DNA from: JBCCEV01 sp039030125
Lineage (GTDB): Bacteria; Pseudomonadota; Gammaproteobacteria; Ga0077536
DNA length: 50,790 bases
Assembly: GCA_039030125.1 (NCBI GenBank)
Contig: JBCCEV010000003.1
Span: 1 to 50,790, forward strand
Direction: 5' to 3'
Part shown: positions 6,740 to 14,376 of the stretch, in pieces
How the letters are laid out: the number at the start of each line of letters is the position of its first letter
How positions within the stretch are numbered: position 1 is the first letter of the stretch
Made by a program: the position numbers and the translations under genes
The notes under the pieces: model-generated
What the model was told of the DNA's origin: nothing
The model's database searches: none
The model's input: the letters and a program-made list of their open reading frames with translations, nothing else

Positions 6740-8848
6740 TTAGGCGGTATTAGGGTCGATCACGAAATTACCCAGATCGTCGACCGCAACCTTCTGGTCT
6801 GGATGAACCACCATCGACGTGGTTTGCGTTTCGACCACGCAAGGGCCGTCGATGCTGTTGCCGGGTTTAAGTTTATAACCATCAAAGATGGGTGTGGCCG
6901 CGATTCGCTGCCATTCAGCCCAATAAATTTCGCGCTCGCCGGTCTGCGCATCATCGGGGATCTGGTCGCTCATTTCCGTCGCGCGTTGAAGGCTCGGTTT
7001 GATCGACGTCGCCTGGGCGCGGCAGCGAAAGGTCACCGCTTCGAGTCTGGCGCCCGGCAAGGCCGCGCCTTTGCCATAAAGCCGCTCGTAACGTTCCACA
7101 AAGCGTGCGCGCAGCGCTTCAAGCTGATCGGTGGCGACTTCGCCGCTGTCCAGATCAACCTCCACTTCGTTGATTTGTCCACGGTGGCGCATGTCAATGG
7201 AGAATGAAAATCGTTGTTGCGCTTTGGGGATCCCGTCCTCATTAAGTTGGCGTTCGCCATGTGCGTGGAGATCGCCAAGCAGCGCGTTGATTTGCGACAC
7301 GTCAAAGGGTGAGGACATGATGTTCACTTTCTCATCAACATGCAGCGTGTCTGCCGATGCGGCACCAAACGCACACCACACCGCGGCGGTATCGCCCTGT
7401 GGAACAATCACGCTTTTGACGCCGAGCTCCCGCGCGGCGACGCCCATGTGTACCGGTCCGGCGCCACCGAACGCAAAGACCACGAACTCCCGTGGATCGA
7501 GTCCTTTTTGGACGGTAACTTTGCGGATCAAATCCGCCATCTGGAACTCGGCAATCGTCGCCACGCCACTGGCTAATTCGTACAAGCTCATGCCGAGTTC
7601 ATCGGCCAGTGCTTGAAGCGCGGCTTCGGCAGCGGCTTTATCCAGCGAGAGAGTGCCGCCGGCGAAGTTTTCAGGGTCGAGATAGCCGAGCACCAAGTCG
7701 GCATCGGTGGTGGTGGGCACGGTTCCCCCGCGGCCGTAACACACCGGACCTGGCGCGGCACCCGCGCTGTCGGGGCCCACGCGTAGAGCCTTTGTAGCCT
7801 TGTCGATCCAAACTTTGCTGCCACCGCCGGTGCCCAAGGTTTGCACATCGACCTTGGGTAAGAAGTATTCGTATTGGTTGACCAAGCTCTTGTAGGAGAC
7901 CACCGGTGCGCCTTCGTGAATCACGCCGACGTCGAATGAGGTGCCGCCGAGATCGGTGGTAATGATATTGGGATGATTCATAACCTGACCGAGGTAAACC
8001 GATCCCGTGACGCCCGACACCGGTCCTGAGTCCAAGGTTAACAACGGCGCTTGTTGGGCCTTTTTAACCGAGATCGTGCCGCCAGCGCATTGGGTGATCT
8101 GAAGCGGCGGCTTGTAGCCCATATCTTTGAGGCGGGCATCAAGCCGGGTGACATAGCCAACGGTTTCCGGGCCAATGTAGGCGTTGAGCGCAACCGCCGT
8201 CGTGCGTTCGTACTCACCCCACTTCGGCGCCAGTTCCGTGGAGCAGGTGACATAGGTGTCGCCAAGGATTTCCTGGGCGAGCGCTTTGATCCGGTGTTCG
8301 TGTTTCGGTTCGAGGAAAGACCACAGGCAACAAATTGCCAAAGCTTCGCAACCGGCGCTCTTCAATTGTTCAATAGCGTGCCGGGCCTCATCCTCGTTGA
8401 GATCGACAATGACTTCGCCGAAGCAATCCACCCGCTCTGAAACTCCACGGATCAGACGCTTGGGGATCAGGGGGTCGGGCTTGCTGCTCTCTGGGATATG
8501 CACGATCAATTTAATGTCCTGACCACTCAGCCCGCGGGAACCCCGCATGATGTGGATGACATCGTTATGCCCTTTGGTGGTGACTAATCCCACCTTCGCG
8601 CCACGGCGTTGAATGATCGTGTTGGTGCCGACCGTGGTGCCGTGGGCAAGGACGCTGATGGAGTCCAACAGCTCGTCGACGGGCAGGCCGATCCGATGAG
8701 CGGCGCGGTTGATTGCTTCAAGCACACCCTCGGCGAAGTCGTGCGGTGTCGACGGTGCCTTAGCGATCGTTAGCTGTCCGCTATCGTCGATGAGAACGCA
8801 GTCGGTGAAGGTGCCGCCGATATCGAGGCCACAGAGGTAAGAGGGCAT
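6740..8848 (-). CDS. HyuA / acetone carboxylase-type ATPase subunit
   Basis: A 702-residue protein of the hydantoinase A / oxoprolinase N-terminal family with an actin/hexokinase-like ATPase fold. Visible motifs are the phosphate loop LCGLDIGGTFTDCVLI at the N-terminus, LAHGTTVGTNTIIQRRGAKV, the catalytic-domain segment LTLDSGPVSGVTGS, a second phosphate motif TTDLGGTSFDVGV, and FAFGGAGPVHMG. It pairs with the HyuB-like protein 11 bp downstream to form the ATP-dependent enzyme: ATP phosphorylates the substrate carbonyl, and the partner completes ring opening or carboxylation in characterised relatives. It is the first gene of the minus-strand catabolic cluster and is divergent from the enoyl-CoA hydratase gene across a 110-bp spacer. 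Confidence 0.9.
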   Translation of the reverse strand: MPSYLCGLDIGGTFTDCVLIDDSGQLTIAKAPSTPHDFAEGVLEAINRAAHRIGLPVDELLDSISVLAHGTTVGTNTIIQRRGAKVGLVTTKGHNDVIHIMRGSRGLSGQDIKLIVHIPESSKPDPLIPKRLIRGVSERVDCFGEVIVDLNEDEARHAIEQLKSAGCEALAICCLWSFLEPKHEHRIKALAQEILGDTYVTCSTELAPKWGEYERTTAVALNAYIGPETVGYVTRLDARLKDMGYKPPLQITQCAGGTISVKKAQQAPLLTLDSGPVSGVTGSVYLGQVMNHPNIITTDLGGTSFDVGVIHEGAPVVSYKSLVNQYEYFLPKVDVQTLGTGGGSKVWIDKATKALRVGPDSAGAAPGPVCYGRGGTVPTTTDADLVLGYLDPENFAGGTLSLDKAAAEAALQALADELGMSLYELASGVATIAEFQMADLIRKVTVQKGLDPREFVVFAFGGAGPVHMGVAARELGVKSVIVPQGDTAAVWCAFGAASADTLHVDEKVNIMSSPFDVSQINALLGDLHAHGERQLNEDGIPKAQQRFSFSIDMRHRGQINEVEVDLDSGEVATDQLEALRARFVERYERLYGKGAALPGARLEAVTFRCRAQATSIKPSLQRATEMSDQIPDDAQTGEREIYWAEWQRIAATPIFDGYKLKPGNSIDGPCVVETQTTSMVVHPDQKVAVDDLGNFVIDPNTA

Positions 8849-8889
8849 AGGCTTGCAGGCTTTTTTGGGCAGTTCGTTGTTATGACTAA

Positions 8890-8907
8890 ACAGGGACCAA
8901 GCCCTGT
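8890..8907. promoter_or_regulatory. Perfect 6-bp dyad in the HyuA / enoyl-CoA hydratase divergent spacer
   Basis: ACAGGG and CCCTGT form a perfect inverted repeat with a 6-base centre, in the 110-bp spacer between the divergent hyuA-like and enoyl-CoA hydratase genes. It could be an operator for a dimeric regulator of the catabolic cluster or a hairpin in the hyuA-like 5' leader. On the plus strand a TATAAA at 8939-8944, 15 bp after a TTTACA, is a weak promoter candidate for the hydratase gene. No regulator gene is adjacent. Confidence 0.3.
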
Positions 8908-8958
8908 CCTCCCCAAGTTTACAATGGCCGGGGAGTGCTATAAACCGATGATAGAACC

Positions 8959-9747
8959 ATGAGTGAACCTTTGATTCAGCTTGCTCGCGATAGCCGCAAC
9001 GTCGTTACGGCCACCATGAACAGACCCGAGAAGAACAACGCTTACAACGGCGCGCTATTGCAAGCCCTAACCGGGGCGCTGGCGTCTTCACGCAATGATG
9101 ACGCGGTGCGCGCCTTGGTTGTTCGCGGCGCCGGTAAACACTTTCAGGCCGGCGCCGATCTCGATTGGATTGGCGCACTCAGCAAGCAGGACAGCGCTGC
9201 GAACCGAGCGGCCTCGGCGTTGACCAGCAATACGATGAAGGCCTTGTTTGAATTTCCGGTACCGACGATTGCACTGATCCAGGGCGCGTGTATCGGCGGC
9301 GGCACAGGGATCGCCGCATCTTGCGACATTGTGATCGCCGAGGAAAACGCGGTTTTCGCGATCAGCGAAGCACGCTGGGGAATGATCGCAAGCATCATTT
9401 TTCCGCAGCTGGTTCAGGCGATCGGTTTGCGACACGCGCGCCGTTACGCATTAAGCTGCGAGCGTTTTGACGCCACCCAAGCAAAGCTAATGGGTTTCGT
9501 TCACGAAGTAGTGAATCCTGGTGGCCTTGATGTAGCGCTCGAGGCACTCCTTGCCTCATTGCTGCGGGCCGGGCCGGAGGCGCTGCGAGAGAGCAAACGG
9601 TTGTTGTTAGCGCACCCCGATGTCCAATGGCACGAACTCGAAGCCGCGCATGCCAAGGCGCGTCAAAGCGCTGAGGCCGCAGAGGGGATTATGAGTTTCA
9701 AACAACGACGCGACCCATCCTGGTTCTCCCCGACCGATCTCCCTTAG
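8959..9747 (+). CDS. Enoyl-CoA hydratase/isomerase family protein
   Basis: A 262-residue crotonase-fold protein acting on acyl-CoA thioesters. The oxyanion-hole segments are visible as GAGKHFQAGADLDWI and IQGACIGGGTGIAASCDIVIA. The stretch AISEARWGMIASIIFPQLVQAIG followed by ARRYALSCERFDA most resembles methylglutaconyl-CoA hydratase-type members of leucine or terpenoid catabolism, so hydration of a branched enoyl-CoA is the best guess. The ATG at 8959 has only a weak upstream ribosome site. It stands alone on the plus strand and its stop overlaps that of the convergent methyltransferase gene by 4 bp. Divergence from the HyuA gene suggests, but does not prove, co-regulation. Confidence 0.85.
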   Translation: MSEPLIQLARDSRNVVTATMNRPEKNNAYNGALLQALTGALASSRNDDAVRALVVRGAGKHFQAGADLDWIGALSKQDSAANRAASALTSNTMKALFEFPVPTIALIQGACIGGGTGIAASCDIVIAEENAVFAISEARWGMIASIIFPQLVQAIGLRHARRYALSCERFDATQAKLMGFVHEVVNPGGLDVALEALLASLLRAGPEALRESKRLLLAHPDVQWHELEAAHAKARQSAEAAEGIMSFKQRRDPSWFSPTDLP

Positions 9748-10493
9748 CGCAGGTGCGCCGCCACGCATTTAATGCCGGGTTTCAAATTGAAGCGCTTCTT
9801 CACGATCCTAAGGCCGTGGCGATTGAGCAATCGCGCGAGCGTGAGGTAGCTGAAGTAATAGAGGTGTTCGGAGGGTTTGATCTCGGACCATTCGCCAAGA
9901 TCCCGGGGTACCCGCCAATGTCCGACGTCCGGGGTACCGATATCAATAATGCCGTCGGGTTTGAGGATCCTTTTCAGCTCTTCGACGAACGCCGGCAATT
10001 CGGGGACGTGCTCGATAACGTCATACATGGAGATCACATCGAAGTGTTGATCGGGAAAATCACAGCTTAAAAGTTGCCCGTGACTCAGGTTGGCCAAACC
10101 CAATGAGTGCTTGCCGTAGTTGATGGCCGCTGCTTCCAGATCGACGCCCCAGGCTTCGAAGCCGGCCTCGGTCGCGGCTTTTACAATGAATCCCGCAGAA
10201 CACCCCACGTCGAGCCAGCGGCCGGTGCGTTCGTACCGGCTTTTGATTCTGGCAACTCTGCCGTGCGCGCGTTTAAGCTTTTTCTCGGCTTTGGCGAGGT
10301 AGGTATCACTATAGGCGGCGTCGTAAGTTTCGCTAACGGCATCGAATCGCGGCCGAGGGTTGATAAGGACCAATGTGCAGCTCTGGCACCTCACGAAAGG
10401 CTCGCCTTGTTTTTCGAACAGGTCGGCGAAATCATCGCCGTCGCAAACGGGACAGCGGATTTTTTCAAAGTTAGCAGTGGCCGATCCGCTCAT
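9744..10493 (-). CDS. Class I SAM methyltransferase with N-terminal zinc ribbon
   Basis: A 249-residue methyltransferase. The N-terminus has CPVCDGDDF and, about 20 residues later, CQSC, a two-CxxC zinc ribbon found on many small-molecule and sugar methyltransferases. The Rossmann SAM-binding motif is WLDVGCSAGFIVKAA, followed by an acidic residue after the second strand (GVDLEAAAI) and MYDVIEHV as motif II. The C-terminal HYYFSYLTLARLLNRHGL-like region is typical of the same group. It overlaps the upstream TylF-like gene by 4 bp (ATGA), so the two methyltransferases are translationally coupled. The acceptor substrate is unknown; surface polysaccharide or lipid modification are possibilities. 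Confidence 0.85.
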   Translation of the reverse strand: MSGSATANFEKIRCPVCDGDDFADLFEKQGEPFVRCQSCTLVLINPRPRFDAVSETYDAAYSDTYLAKAEKKLKRAHGRVARIKSRYERTGRWLDVGCSAGFIVKAATEAGFEAWGVDLEAAAINYGKHSLGLANLSHGQLLSCDFPDQHFDVISMYDVIEHVPELPAFVEELKRILKPDGIIDIGTPDVGHWRVPRDLGEWSEIKPSEHLYYFSYLTLARLLNRHGLRIVKKRFNLKPGIKCVAAHLR

Positions 10494-11188
10494 TCACCGA
10501 CGCTTTCAATCAACACACCCACCGAACCCCCGCGGGCCGTGAACGCCAGGTAGCGGTATTGGATTTGGTGCGACGCTACGTATTGTTGAAACGCCTTGAA
10601 TTCGTGTGCCTGCCAATTGGGATAATTGAAATACTCATCGAACACGATAACGGTGCCGGGGACAATGCGTTTAGCAAGGTTTGAGAAAATGGTGGCCGTG
10701 GAGGAGTAAAGGTCGCAATCGACGTGAATAAACCGCACCGGATCGTGCTCAGCGACGAGGAATGCCGGTAGAGTTTGGTCGAACAAGCCTTGCTGGAGCT
10801 GCACGTTGGCGGGAACCTTGGGCAAGCCTTCGCGCTTGAATTTACCCTGGGATTCGGTCGTACCCGCCCAATCTTCGGGCAGACCTTCAAAAGTATCGAA
10901 GCCGTAAATTGTCGTGCCCCCAAAGAGTTTGGCCAGCTTGCGGATGCTGCTACCGGTGGCGACGCCGAACTCAAGGCATAGACCATCGCGATTGGTCTGC
11001 TTTGCGCAGTATGCGAACAATTCGTCCTGTCCGCGGCAGATGATCGCCTCTGCCATGCGCGACATCACATAATCCGCCGAGTCCGCGCGCGCCCGGTTTT
11101 GCAGCTCCAGCAACAGGTCTTTGGAATAGAACTTGTGCACAAAGCGCCGATACCAGCGTTCGCGGAGGTTGGCGAAGGGGTTTTTCAT
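10490..11188 (-). CDS. TylF/MycF-like O-methyltransferase or related SAM methyltransferase
   Basis: A 232-residue protein with the macrocin O-methyltransferase (TylF) family layout: CLEFGVATGSSIRKLAK as SAM motif I, TIYGFDTFEGLPEDW as the second strand and loop, FIHVDCDLYSST as the metal-site segment, and VIVFDEYFNYPNW toward the end. Family members methylate sugar or phenolic hydroxyls, often with a divalent metal held by such Asp residues. The start at ATG 11188 (MKNPFANLRERW) was preferred over a longer in-frame start at 11338, because the longer version would cross the divergent SAM hydrolase start and adds nothing family-like. Its stop overlaps the next methyltransferase start by 4 bp. 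The substrate cannot be told. Confidence 0.82.
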   Translation of the reverse strand: MKNPFANLRERWYRRFVHKFYSKDLLLELQNRARADSADYVMSRMAEAIICRGQDELFAYCAKQTNRDGLCLEFGVATGSSIRKLAKLFGGTTIYGFDTFEGLPEDWAGTTESQGKFKREGLPKVPANVQLQQGLFDQTLPAFLVAEHDPVRFIHVDCDLYSSTATIFSNLAKRIVPGTVIVFDEYFNYPNWQAHEFKAFQQYVASHQIQYRYLAFTARGGSVGVLIESVGE

Positions 11189-11297
11189 GGTTTTCCAAGA
11201 CCCGGAATAAGGCGCTATTTTAGCGATATCAAACAGCGCCGCGAGGCTTACTAAGTGATTAGAATAAGTATCTGTGGCGTAGGGGAGGAGACCTAAG

Positions 11298-12230
11298 GTG
11301 GGTATTGAGTTTACCCCTTCGGGAGTAATGACGATCACGACGGACTTCGGTCATCGTGGGCCGTTTGTCGGCACCATGAAAGGCGTGATCCTCAGCCGCG
11401 TACCGAGCACGCAAATCATCGATCTAACCCATGAGGTGTATGTCCATTGGCCGGCCGAGGCGGGATTTTGGCTGCGGCGCGCCTATTGTTATTTCCCCCG
11501 CGGCACCGTCCATTTAGCGGTCGTAGACCCGGGCGTGGGGACGGCCAGGGATATGTTGCTCGTCCTCGCCGACGGCCACGCCTTTATCGCTCCTGATAAT
11601 GGTTTGCTTGGCGAGGTCATTGAAAATTTGGACGGCGCGGTGCTTCGCTTGCAGGGCCGAGCCGTTGACAACCTGAAACTGGATAATGTCAGCGCCACCT
11701 TTCATGGCCGTGATGTGTTTGCGCCAATTGCAGCCGCGCTTGTCGCTGGAGACGCGTCGCCTGCCGACTTGGGCGAGCTTACCGAAGACTATATTCCTTC
11801 AATCGTTGAACCGCCGGAGCGCAGGGGGTCGCAGTGGATAGGGATCGTGATCACGTCTGATAACTTCGGCAATTTGATCACCAATATCGAATCGCAAGCG
11901 CTTGACGGTATGCGCAATCCCGTTGTGAGCGTTGGTGGGCGGGAAATTGCGGTGGCAAGAACGTATGGGGAGGTAACGCCCGGCAATTTTCTCGCATTGG
12001 TCAACTCGTTCGGCGTTGTCGAGATCGCTTGCGCCGAGGGTAGCGCCGCCCATGAACTTGGTATCGCGCGGGGAGCACCGGTAAGCCTCGCTGATGCGGG
12101 GCTAGTCGGAAAGACCAAGAGCCGCCAAGATGAACCAAACAGCGAACGCAGCATTGCCTCTCCCGCCCGGGCCGGCAGGTCTACCAATCCTCGGTTCCTT
12201 ATTATCGATGGGCCAACTCCCGCACCTTAG
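11298..12230 (+). CDS. SAM hydrolase (SAM hydroxide adenosyltransferase, DUF62)
   Basis: Family members hydrolyse S-adenosylmethionine to adenosine and methionine; relatives in marine actinobacteria are SAM fluorinase and chlorinase. The sequence has ITTDFGHRGPFVG, AVVDPGVGTARD, APDNGLLGEV and ATFHGRDVFAP. The Asp-Arg-His set that activates water is present at D77, R84 and H136, with the same spacing as the archaeal hydroxide enzyme as I recall it, which argues for hydrolase rather than halogenase. The start is GTG 11298, with GGAGGAG ahead. The last 101 bp (about 33 residues, including a weakly conserved basic, Pro-rich tail) overlap the P450 gene in another frame. Removing SAM fits with the two adjacent methyltransferase genes, though this link is inference. 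Confidence 0.9.
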   Translation: MGIEFTPSGVMTITTDFGHRGPFVGTMKGVILSRVPSTQIIDLTHEVYVHWPAEAGFWLRRAYCYFPRGTVHLAVVDPGVGTARDMLLVLADGHAFIAPDNGLLGEVIENLDGAVLRLQGRAVDNLKLDNVSATFHGRDVFAPIAAALVAGDASPADLGELTEDYIPSIVEPPERRGSQWIGIVITSDNFGNLITNIESQALDGMRNPVVSVGGREIAVARTYGEVTPGNFLALVNSFGVVEIACAEGSAAHELGIARGAPVSLADAGLVGKTKSRQDEPNSERSIASPARAGRSTNPRFLIIDGPTPAP

Positions 12231-13542
12231 TGTTCACCAAATCACGCGCAAATATGGCGACGTGTGTGGCATAAAGCTCGGTAACGTCTTTACCGTTTTT
12301 ATCTCCCATCCCCAGCTCCTTAATGAAGCGTTCAGCAAAACCACGGTCTCCGATCGGTGGATGGGCGAGATCATGGGCGCGCTATCGGGCGGCGGTGCCG
12401 ATATGGTTTTCATGAATTACGGTGATCAGTGGCGGCAAATGCGACGCTATGCGAACCATGATCTGTTCAACACCAAGCGTCTCGCGCAAATTCGCGTCGA
12501 GCACATGGAGCAGGTGGTTGCGGAATTGGTCGATGACCTCAAACGCTGCGCCGCCGAGCACGAGACCTGCGAGCCGTCGATACTGATCCCGGAGAGTAAC
12601 GCCGAACTTATTTTTCGTTGTTGCTTTGGTTTGCCGCAAGAACGCGAGGAAGGCTTTGCTGAATCGCGCAAAGCGCTTCTCGATATCACTTTCTGGGCAT
12701 TTGAAAACGCCAGCGCCACGAATCCCGCTGACTACCTCCCGCTGTTGTCTTTTTTACCGAACAATGCCGTGGGTAAAGCCCAGGAGGTGGCCGCCGATCG
12801 TGATCGCTTGATCGATGATTTGATCGACACCGTACGGCAACGTCCGGGGCGCAATGCCAACGCGCCAACGTGTTTGCTCGATGTGATGCTCGCTAAACAA
12901 GAATTGGGCGAAGTCGATCAACCGACCGTGCGCTATATGATGGGCGACATGCTGGCAGCCGGTATTGATACAACGGCCCAAACGCTCGCTTGGACCTTGC
13001 TGTTAGTCGCCAATCGGCCTGCCGTACAACAGCGAATCCACGAGGAAATAGATGCCATTGCGCCGGGTGAGGAGCCGCCCGATTATGCCAAGCGCGGCGA
13101 GTTACCTTATCTTGAGGCAGTGCTTCTTGAGAGTATGCGCTATCGCACGATCGGGCCGTTTGCGGTTCCGCATAAGGCCGTCGAGGACACCGAAATCGAC
13201 GGCTTTAGGATCCCCGCCGGCTCGCAAGTATTAGCCAATGTCTATTCAATTCATAACGACCCGCGATTCTGGGATCGCCCTGATCAATTCATTCCACAGC
13301 GTCATATCGGCGTAGAAAAATCAGAACGCAAGAAATATTCGACGCTCGTGCCATTCAGTGTGGGTCGCCGTCAATGTCCGGGTCAGAATTTCGCGATGAT
13401 TTCCATGTGGTTGCATCTAACCCGGATATTCCACGGCTTCCAATTGTCGCCTTCATCGAGCGGGCTGTTGCCCGAAGATGAAGTGTTCGGTCTGACCGTC
13501 TCTCCCAAGCCCTACAAACTCACGGTTACCGCCCGGCACTAA
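12130..13542 (+). CDS. Cytochrome P450, CYP2-like
   Basis: A 470-residue haem monooxygenase. Visible landmarks are a proline-rich hinge LPPGPAGLPILG at residues 11-22, directly at the N-terminus with no membrane anchor; the I-helix oxygen motif AGIDTT (277-282); ExxR (E334, R337); a PERF-like region DQFIPQRH; and the haem-thiolate loop PFSVGRRQCPGQNF with ligand C416. The proline hinge, FSxGxRxCxG form and HNDPRFWDRPDQF resemble microsomal CYP2-type P450s more than soluble bacterial ones such as CYP101. No ferredoxin or reductase gene is adjacent. The gene starts inside the SAM hydrolase gene (101-bp overlap) and its end overlaps the convergent DehI-like gene by 17 bp. Confidence 0.93.
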   Translation: MNQTANAALPLPPGPAGLPILGSLLSMGQLPHLSVHQITRKYGDVCGIKLGNVFTVFISHPQLLNEAFSKTTVSDRWMGEIMGALSGGGADMVFMNYGDQWRQMRRYANHDLFNTKRLAQIRVEHMEQVVAELVDDLKRCAAEHETCEPSILIPESNAELIFRCCFGLPQEREEGFAESRKALLDITFWAFENASATNPADYLPLLSFLPNNAVGKAQEVAADRDRLIDDLIDTVRQRPGRNANAPTCLLDVMLAKQELGEVDQPTVRYMMGDMLAAGIDTTAQTLAWTLLLVANRPAVQQRIHEEIDAIAPGEEPPDYAKRGELPYLEAVLLESMRYRTIGPFAVPHKAVEDTEIDGFRIPAGSQVLANVYSIHNDPRFWDRPDQFIPQRHIGVEKSERKKYSTLVPFSVGRRQCPGQNFAMISMWLHLTRIFHGFQLSPSSSGLLPEDEVFGLTVSPKPYKLTVTARH

Positions 13543-14368
13543 TACCGCGGGTATGCGGGCCCAGGGCGCTTAGCAGCAGGCCAACCTTCACGATGTAGTT
13601 GGAGATTAAATGGGGCGCGGCAAACGTTTCGAGGGCTTCGACGACGGCAGGCCTGGAACTGGTCTTGGACGGGATCTCAATGAGGCCAGCCAGCGCTCGG
13701 CCTTGCTGATGAGCGTGGTCTTGCACGGTGGCGATGCAGCTTGCGATCTCGTCGCGATAAGGTCTGAAACCTCGAACAGTTTCGCTAAGGAAGGCCGGCC
13801 AGTGCGCGAGATGCCGCGGTACGCCTGCGATCACCGGGCCAAGCGGGCGGCCGGTCCCAAGCGCCTCTAATGCCCGCGCATCGGCGCGCAGGGCCGCGCT
13901 CATTTTCGATTCAGGGATCAATTCCGGTAGTGTCCCAATGGCCGCCTCGGTGTTTGCCATCGCTGTTGTTTTGGGCGCTGGCGAGGCCGGCTGCCCCTCA
14001 AGGGCCGCGAGCAAGGCGCACAGCGCGATAAGGTTAGCCGGGTTTGTTCTCTGGTAGTTTTTCAGAACGTCTTCGATCCTCAACCACGCTTCGGTATCGA
14101 GGGAGGCCGTATTGAAGTCAATGGAAAACGAGGCCAGTTTCGCCGGCCGCTCGAAATCCCGCACGCTACTCGCCGCAGATCCAAGATAGCCATCGGTATA
14201 CAGTGGCCTTAGGGACTTCCAAACCCAGCCCAAGGCCCCATCGAAGGCCGCCAGATGGCGCCAGATAAGGTTCACCGTGGGCGCGTTCAAGACCGTGCGA
14301 ATATCTTCATACAGCTCGGCGATTTCACCGGCAGCGGCGTCTTCGGTGACGCTCGGAAGTTTATCCAC
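13526..14368 (-). CDS. DehI-type halocarboxylic acid dehalogenase family protein
   Basis: A 280-residue protein with the duplicated helical repeat of the DehI family (group I 2-haloacid dehalogenases, which release halide from D- and L-2-haloacids by direct water attack). The opening EDAAAGEIAELYEDIRTVL, then NLIWRHLAAFDGALGWVWKSL, recurs in weaker form in the second half (ALGTGRPLGPVIAGVPRHLA, HWPAFLSETVRGF). Many genomic members have no tested activity and several lack the catalytic Asp, which could not be aligned reliably here. The start is GTG 14368. It is 8 bp downstream of the luciferase-like oxidoreductase gene, so the two are probably co-transcribed. Its stop region overlaps the P450 3' end by 17 bp. 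Confidence 0.78.
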   Translation of the reverse strand: MDKLPSVTEDAAAGEIAELYEDIRTVLNAPTVNLIWRHLAAFDGALGWVWKSLRPLYTDGYLGSAASSVRDFERPAKLASFSIDFNTASLDTEAWLRIEDVLKNYQRTNPANLIALCALLAALEGQPASPAPKTTAMANTEAAIGTLPELIPESKMSAALRADARALEALGTGRPLGPVIAGVPRHLAHWPAFLSETVRGFRPYRDEIASCIATVQDHAHQQGRALAGLIEIPSKTSSRPAVVEALETFAAPHLISNYIVKVGLLLSALGPHTRGISAGR

Positions 14369-14376
14369 GCGCGTGA

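Noticed and set aside
11298..12230. SAM halogenase (fluorinase/chlorinase)
   Set aside because: The Asp-Arg-His water-activating set is present with the spacing of the hydroxide enzyme, so hydrolase is the better call.
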